A stretch of DNA of 64,000 nucleotides, from NCBI GenBank assembly GCA_029884425.1, contig JAOUHV010000002.1, positions 40,192-104,191 on the forward strand, given 5' to 3'. The notes under the pieces are model-generated. The model saw only the letters and a program-made list of their open reading frames with translations, ran no database searches and had not been told where the DNA came from. Below, in pieces: positions 58,976-64,000 of this stretch; the first letter of the stretch is position 1; every line of letters begins with the position of its first letter. Made by a program: the position numbers and the translations under genes. This DNA is from Gammaproteobacteria bacterium (GTDB taxonomy: Bacteria > Pseudomonadota > Gammaproteobacteria > S012-40).

Positions 58976-59240
58976 TGATCAATTACTCACCAAGTCTTTC
59001 GTCCAATTGGTCAACCGCGCACAAAACATCCCAAACGCGTTAAAGCCTTGTTCCTATCATACCGTTAATAACAGTGAATGCTAACCATTGCCGTGGCACA
59101 CATTTGGCATTACCGGACTTTCGGTCCGAGCGCTTCACGTCTGCGGTACGTTTTTGGCGCATAGTTGCTTGGAATACAAGGCCTTTTGTGAAACCATGTG
59201 GCCCTGTATGAGATTGATCCTAAATTACCCAAGGTTTTTT

Positions 59241-61013
59241 ATGGCAAAGAAGAATAAGTCCACTCGCTTTATGTTGCTGCCCACCAGCCTTACGCTCGGT
59301 GCTGCGGTCCTTTTGAGTGCATGCGCGCATATTCCGCAGCAAAACAGTGCCATAGATGCAGACAACACCGCAGAAATCGCCGACTCACAAGCCGATTTTC
59401 CAGCCGTATTCCGCAAACAGGACAAAACCACTGTTTGGCCCCAGGCGACATCCAGCACCTTCCCAGTACTAAGCCGCCTGTCGAGTAGCTCCAGCACCTC
59501 TGGATTGGCACAACGCAATCCACCACCCGCACTATTTGATGACAAAATTGCTGACACCGAGAATTCGGTCGATGTCGCCGACAGCGGCGATGATGACCTG
59601 TGGCAACGCGTGCGCGCCGGCTACAAACTGCCCGACGTTGATCACCCCCGCATTGAATCGGAACTGGCATGGTATGCCCGTCACCAGGCCTACCTGGACC
59701 GGGTCGCCGAGCGCGCCCAACCCTATTTTCACTTCATCGTTGAAGAAGTCGAGCGTCGCGGCATGCCCGCAGAAATCGCCCTGCTGCCCATCGTCGAAAG
59801 CGCGTTCAAACCCTTTGCCTACTCTCATGGCCGCGCTGCTGGTATCTGGCAATTTATTCCCAGCACCGGCCGACTGTATGGTCTGAAACAGAACTGGTGG
59901 TACGACGGACGTCGTGATGTCGTGCAATCCACCCATGCGGCCCTGAGCTTCCTGGAAGACCTCAACCGCAGCTTCAAGGGTGACTGGATGCTGGCGCTCG
60001 CTGCCTACAACTCCGGCTGGGGCACCGTGTCCCGCGCCATCACCAAAAACAAACGTCGTGGCTTGCCAACAGACTTCTGGTCATTGGATTTGCCGCCTGA
60101 AACCCGCGCCTACGTACCCAAGCTGATTGCCATTGCCCGTCTGGTGAAAAATCCCGAACAATACGGCATGACGCTGCAGCCCCTGCCCAACGAGCCCTAC
60201 ATGGCCGAGGTCGACACCAAGAAACAGATCGACCTTGCCCTGGCTGCAGAATTGGCTGAACTCAGCGTGGACGAAATCTACATGCTCAACCCCGGCTTCA
60301 ACCGCTGGGCAACCGACCCCAAAGGTCCGCATCGCCTGATGCTACCCCTCGACAAGGTCGAGATTTTCGAAGCCAATCTGGCTGCTCTGCCTGATTCCGA
60401 GCGCGTGGCCTGGGAACGTCATACCATCGGCAAGGGTGACACCCTGTTATCCGTCGCCAACAAATATGACACCACCGTGGAGCTCATCAAAGAGATCAAC
60501 AATATCAAGGGCAACATGATCCGCCAAAACCAAGAGCTGGTCGTCCCCGTGGCCCGCAAGTCACTGGCGTCCTACAGCATGAGTGCCGATCAACGCCTGA
60601 GCCGCCTGCAAAATACAACGCCTTCCAGCAACAAACACAAGATTGCGTACCAAGTCCGCAGCGGTGACACCTGGTGGAGTATTTCCCGCAAACACAACGT
60701 CAACGTACGCACCTTGGCAAAGTGGAACGGCATGGCCCCAGGTGACACCCTGAGCGCCGGCCAGAAACTGGTTATCTGGACCAAGAAGGGCTCGACATCA
60801 CCCAAAACGGCCTTCACCCCCAACCACGAAGACCGTACCCAGAAAATCACTTATCGTGTACGTCGCGGTGATTCACTGGCCACCATTTCCCGCAAATTCA
60901 ACGTCAACTTAAACGACTTGATGCGCTGGAACAGCGTGTCTGGCAAGAAGCACCTGAAGCCCGGCCAAAACCTGGTGGTTTACGTCGACGTCACCAGCCA
61001 GGCCAACATCTAA
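59241..61013 (+). CDS. mltD: Membrane-bound lytic murein transglycosylase D with three LysM domains
   Basis: A 590-residue lipoprotein from the ATG at 59241; the frame is open from 59088 but only the chosen start places the signal peptide correctly (LPTSLTLGAAVLLSAC, lipobox Cys). The lytic transglycosylase domain has the catalytic Glu in IALLPIVESAFKPFAYSHGRAAGIWQFIPSTG and the AAYNSGWG motif. Three LysM peptidoglycan-binding modules follow: IGKGDTLLSVANKYDTTVELI, VRSGDTWWSISRKHNVNV and VRRGDSLATISRKFNVNL. It cleaves peptidoglycan strands to anhydromuropeptides at the outer-membrane inner face. It is divergent from the methyltransferase gene. Confidence 0.95.
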   Translation: MAKKNKSTRFMLLPTSLTLGAAVLLSACAHIPQQNSAIDADNTAEIADSQADFPAVFRKQDKTTVWPQATSSTFPVLSRLSSSSSTSGLAQRNPPPALFDDKIADTENSVDVADSGDDDLWQRVRAGYKLPDVDHPRIESELAWYARHQAYLDRVAERAQPYFHFIVEEVERRGMPAEIALLPIVESAFKPFAYSHGRAAGIWQFIPSTGRLYGLKQNWWYDGRRDVVQSTHAALSFLEDLNRSFKGDWMLALAAYNSGWGTVSRAITKNKRRGLPTDFWSLDLPPETRAYVPKLIAIARLVKNPEQYGMTLQPLPNEPYMAEVDTKKQIDLALAAELAELSVDEIYMLNPGFNRWATDPKGPHRLMLPLDKVEIFEANLAALPDSERVAWERHTIGKGDTLLSVANKYDTTVELIKEINNIKGNMIRQNQELVVPVARKSLASYSMSADQRLSRLQNTTPSSNKHKIAYQVRSGDTWWSISRKHNVNVRTLAKWNGMAPGDTLSAGQKLVIWTKKGSTSPKTAFTPNHEDRTQKITYRVRRGDSLATISRKFNVNLNDLMRWNSVSGKKHLKPGQNLVVYVDVTSQANI

Positions 61014-61024
61014 AACTGCACCGG

Positions 61025-61047
61025 TCACCCGCCTTCGTGGCGGGTGA
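61025..61047 (+). terminator. Hairpin terminator after mltD
   Basis: TCACCCGCC and GGCGGGTGA pair perfectly around TTCGT, 11 bases after the mltD stop. The following T tract is weak (TTGATTTCC). Confidence 0.65.
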
Positions 61048-61097
61048 TTGATTTCCATCCTCTCCCGCGCAATACCAACCACTCCAAATTTTTAGTG

Positions 61098-61976
61098 CTA
61101 GACACAGTCATCGCGTTCAAACAACACAAAACCAGCGTAACGTTTCATCTCTCGCCGGCGTTCGGCTGAGGCAAACATCGCCAGCAAACGCATGGCCAGC
61201 CTTAACGGCAGGGGAAACGGCGCAGGGCGGAGCAACCGATCGGCCTCAATGGGAAAATAACGAACTTCCTTCGGCTGCCAGCCAATCTGGGCAAAAAAGC
61301 CGTAATAGTCCGCCGGCTCAAACAGAAAAGGTGCGTTCTTCATCGCCTGGCTCATACCACTTCGCCGACGATATTCGTACGACGCCGGCGAAAAATAATC
61401 CGTCAGCCAATAGTGGATTGAAGCATGCGATTGCAGGTCTGCGCCCAGTGAAGCCACTGCATCCTCAGACAGATAAGGCGTAACCGCCTCGGTGAGTACC
61501 AGGATTTTTTTCGACTGCGCAGAAATTTCGCCAAGAAATTTCTGCCTCGCATCGACATCGGCCAAATCCAGTCTGACTCGCTCCAACCGACAACGTGCTG
61601 TCTCGTCAGAAAGACGGGCCTCCTTCAAGTCGATAACGTGCGGATAATCCACTTCGACCCAGCGAATCGGCGATGACAGTTGCATTCGATAAGGCCGGGC
61701 ATCCAGTCCTGCTCCCAGATTCAGAATCGTATCCACACCCTCAGCAATAGCGGCAAGAATGAACTCGTCGATAATTCTGGTGCGAATCACCACCGTCCAA
61801 CCGCCGATCATCGCCCGGGGCGGAAGGCGCTCAATAATCCTTCTACCCTGCTCGCCCGCCAGCTTCGCCGCCAGCGGATCATGAAACAGTGCGTTTGGTC
61901 GATCGGTTTCCATCGCACGATAAGCCGCCGCCATAAAGGCGGTATCGGATACTTGATTGATTTCAGATTGGTTCAT
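61098..61976 (-). CDS. SAM-dependent methyltransferase, LCM/PPM family
   Basis: A 292-residue protein with the leucine carboxyl methyltransferase fold. Diagnostic motifs are MAAAYRAMETDRPNALFHDPLAAKLAG, the motif I form ILNLGAGLDARPYRMQL, WVEVDYPHVIDLKEARL and VLTEAVTPYLSEDAV. Bacterial members methylate carboxyl groups of polyketides and other natural products, but most have no known substrate. There is no biosynthetic neighbour here. It converges with mltD. Confidence 0.9.
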   Translation of the reverse strand: MNQSEINQVSDTAFMAAAYRAMETDRPNALFHDPLAAKLAGEQGRRIIERLPPRAMIGGWTVVIRTRIIDEFILAAIAEGVDTILNLGAGLDARPYRMQLSSPIRWVEVDYPHVIDLKEARLSDETARCRLERVRLDLADVDARQKFLGEISAQSKKILVLTEAVTPYLSEDAVASLGADLQSHASIHYWLTDYFSPASYEYRRRSGMSQAMKNAPFLFEPADYYGFFAQIGWQPKEVRYFPIEADRLLRPAPFPLPLRLAMRLLAMFASAERRREMKRYAGFVLFERDDCV

Positions 61977-62316
61977 ACAACCTCACTTTATACACCACCA
62001 TAAATGCAGGAGGTAACAGACATTTGAATGATCTCGCAGCAAGCTATCATTGTTACAAATGAAACAAAACACCCTGTCATCAGAAACCTTCCAGAAATAA
62101 ACATTGTTTAATCTATCCACAATACGAATATCAGCCATAGGTAATTCGACATTTGAGAATCGACAAGCAATTGCATCAGGTTGAACTAGCATCGTAAAAC
62201 GACTGATCTCGTAGGGTGCAAAAAGCATTGCTCATTGCACCAAAAATAATACACTCGGCGCAAAACCAGTTAGCTCTTGCGCCCTACTTTGCCATTTTTG
62301 CACTGGAGATGAAATC
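61977..62316. other. 340-base AT-rich gap
   Basis: No convincing gene. An 81-residue frame on the minus strand (61983-62228) has no ribosome site and shows no family-like pattern. The DNA changes from the GC level of the core genes to clearly AT-rich here, continuing into the next gene, which suggests a transferred segment boundary. Confidence 0.5.
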
Positions 62317-64000
62317 ATGCTTTACAAAATATTAAAAAATAGGTCACTGTTCGCCATACGTTTAATTGCCACACTGCTCCTTGGTATTGCATCAACATCA
62401 AGCGCATTTGCAGAAGAACCACTGGAAAAATCAACAACGACACCCACAGCATGGACTAGGCATTATGGCGTGACTGCTGCCACGATAACCGCCCAAGTTA
62501 ATGCCGGCTATCGCATTATCGATATCGAAGTTGTAAATGCCACAACCCCGACTTTTAACGTAGTGACAGTAGCAAACTCCGGAGAAAACACTAGCGCTTG
62601 GTGGTGGTATTACGGGATAACTTCTAGCCAGCTCTCAAGTTATTTAGCCAGCAATAACGCCAGACTCATTGATATTGAATCATACTTTGTCAATGGCACT
62701 CGATATTTCGCCGTCGTCATGATCCAAAACTCCGGAACCAGAGCCAGTTCATGGTGGTATTACTATGGTCAAACATTTGCCGACTTATCGGCTAAATTGA
62801 AAGCAAACAATGCTCGCCTAATTGACGTCGACACATATGAAGTAAATGGAGTTAGATACTATGATTCCATTATGATACAAAACACCGGCACCAATAGTGC
62901 TGCCTGGTGGTGGTATACAGACATCCCCGTATCTGATATTGGAAAATATGCGAATACCAATGATGCTCGCTTAATAGACATTGAGCGTCAAAGCAACGGA
63001 AAATATACTGTTGTTATGATAAAGAATTCTGGCTCACAATGGTGGTGGCTCTATGGTGTTACCGCAGACAATGTAAATAGCTTTCTCTCACAATACGGCA
63101 CTCGCATCATCGATATTGAATCCTATTTGATCAATGGCGAATACCGATATGATGTAATTTATCTCAATAACGTTAACGCGCAAACATCTCGTGTTCGTGA
63201 TTTGATTGCGAACAAGCGCACTGGAGGAACTTTTGGTTTGTACGTAAAAGAAGTTAATGCATCCACCAAAGTAGCATTAATGTCATCCACTCCATTTGAA
63301 CCTGCCAGCACCATCAAAGCGGTACATCATATTCACGGAATGAAGCGTGTTTATGACAAACAAGATTCTCTTAGCGACTTAGTGCAAGGCTTCTCTGATT
63401 ATGTTAAGAACGGCGACGGAACAGACAGCAGTTGCCCACAAGACACCTCACCTGTTTGGATTCCGCGATCCAATGCACACAATCTGATGATGGTTAACTC
63501 CGACAATCGCTGGACCCAAGCATTTCGCGTGGAATACACAGAAACTGCCTTGAACAATACGGCGATTGACCTTGGAATGTCGTCAACAAAACTAAATCAT
63601 CGCATAGGCTGCGGCGGAACACCAAATCAGCTAACGTTAGTTGATGCTGGCAAGCTTTATCAAGCGGTCCGCAATGGTTACATTGGCTATGGCTCCGAAC
63701 GAAACAGTTTTTACAATCTAATGATTATGGGACAGAACGACATTACCCCAGTCATTAACGAAGAAGCCGCCAACCTTGGACTCGACAACACTCAGATTAA
63801 TGACTTCAAATCTCGAGTTCGTGCAGCAGCCAAAGCCGGAAACTATGATTTAAATAACGCACTGTATGTAAGCATCGCAGGCTGGGTTTCATTCCCAGCT
63901 AAAACTCCGACAGGTGTAATCGTTGGCAAAGAATACGTCCACGGAATGTTCATAGATAAAGCATCATCAATTTCACCCGAGTTTTTAATTTGGAATATGC
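62317..64000 (+). CDS. Secreted protein: five Trp-rich tandem repeats plus serine-hydrolase domain, 3' end cut
   Basis: Open from ATG 62317 (GGAG nine bases upstream) to the window end, 561 codons. A signal peptide (LIATLLLGIASTSSAFA) is followed by five repeats of about 48 residues (45-290). Each reads roughly AWWWYYGITxxxLxxYLxxNNARLIDIESYxVNGxRYxxVMIQNSG. This is the bacterial tandem repeat (BTRD1-type) also found at the N-terminus of fungal polyglycine hydrolases. After residue 300 comes a penicillin-binding-protein/beta-lactamase-like domain with an SxxK motif (STIK, Ser331 and Lys334, in FEPASTIKAVHHIHG). Later cysteine-containing segments (SSCPQDT, HRIGCGGTPNQLT) may form a disulphide. 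A secreted peptidase or amidase is inferred; the full catalytic set lies beyond what can be judged. AT-rich composition suggests transfer. Confidence 0.8.
   Translation, partial: MLYKILKNRSLFAIRLIATLLLGIASTSSAFAEEPLEKSTTTPTAWTRHYGVTAATITAQVNAGYRIIDIEVVNATTPTFNVVTVANSGENTSAWWWYYGITSSQLSSYLASNNARLIDIESYFVNGTRYFAVVMIQNSGTRASSWWYYYGQTFADLSAKLKANNARLIDVDTYEVNGVRYYDSIMIQNTGTNSAAWWWYTDIPVSDIGKYANTNDARLIDIERQSNGKYTVVMIKNSGSQWWWLYGVTADNVNSFLSQYGTRIIDIESYLINGEYRYDVIYLNNVNAQTSRVRDLIANKRTGGTFGLYVKEVNASTKVALMSSTPFEPASTIKAVHHIHGMKRVYDKQDSLSDLVQGFSDYVKNGDGTDSSCPQDTSPVWIPRSNAHNLMMVNSDNRWTQAFRVEYTETALNNTAIDLGMSSTKLNHRIGCGGTPNQLTLVDAGKLYQAVRNGYIGYGSERNSFYNLMIMGQNDITPVINEEAANLGLDNTQINDFKSRVRAAAKAGNYDLNNALYVSIAGWVSFPAKTPTGVIVGKEYVHGMFIDKASSISPEFLIWNM

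Noticed and set aside
61983..62228. 81-residue minus-strand frame between the LCM methyltransferase and the repeat hydrolase
   Set aside because: No Shine-Dalgarno, cysteine-rich non-family sequence, and located in an AT-rich gap.
62450..63190. Repeat pattern in the right-edge gene considered as a CRISPR-like array
   Set aside because: The repeats are about 145 bases, diverged in DNA and in frame, so they are protein repeats.

Overview
The window is a contiguous piece of a gammaproteobacterial chromosome with no insertion sequence, integrase, CRISPR array or rRNA gene that I could see. The strongest taxonomic signals are the gene order tig-clpP-clpX-lon-hupB-tRNA(Val)-tRNA(Asp)-ppiD, the block methyltransferase-rnhA-dnaQ beside mltD, a sigma-32-type promoter in front of groESL instead of a CIRCE element, and tRNAs with encoded CCA ends. 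Two chemoreceptors, a TonB-dependent receptor and a sucrose-synthesis operon fit a motile, Gram-negative, probably osmotically challenged (aquatic or halotolerant) bacterium. I do not assign a genus.

Layout. 1-6.3 kb (minus): a chemoreceptor, a STAS protein, a response regulator fused to a PP2C phosphatase and a histidine-kinase-like ATPase, a LuxR-type response regulator and a TonB-dependent receptor cut by the window edge. 6.5-15.8 kb (plus): an accessory cluster of a TPR plus outer-membrane-barrel protein, a FecR-domain protein, a small secreted protein, a 1334-residue propeller/HYR-repeat protein and a CHASE2 class III nucleotide cyclase. 15.8-19.2 kb (minus): a cysteine-desulfurase-like enzyme, a lipoprotein and an AlkD-type protein. 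19.2-26.0 kb (minus): a complete peptide-type ABC importer followed by an overlooked 40-residue membrane protein. 26.3-29.4 kb: dgt, msrA and a 2OG-Fe(II) oxygenase-like gene ending at one terminator. 29.6-31.7 kb: a second chemoreceptor with a sigma-28-like promoter. 31.9-36.9 kb: sps-spp-ams, sucrose synthesis plus amylosucrase.

37-39 kb: groES-groEL. 39.2-40.5 kb: a dicarboxylate/amino-acid symporter. 40.6-49.9 kb: the protein-quality-control block (ppiD, hupB, lon, clpX, clpP, tig) with four tRNA genes. 50-54 kb: MFS transporter, aroC, prmB, hemH. 54.3-61 kb: a YbaK-HDOD fusion, a DUF2934 protein, a degenerate LpxC paralogue, dnaQ, rnhA, a methyltransferase and mltD. 61-64 kb: an LCM-type methyltransferase and, in visibly more AT-rich DNA, a secreted protein with five Trp-rich tandem repeats and a serine-hydrolase motif, cut by the right edge.

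The most promising material for new biology is the 6.5-15.8 kb cluster, which looks like an outer-membrane export system with its own candidate substrates and a cyclase. Next come the LpxC-like protein that has lost its zinc ligands and the repeat-hydrolase at the right edge. All functional calls rest on reading motifs by eye; no database search was run.
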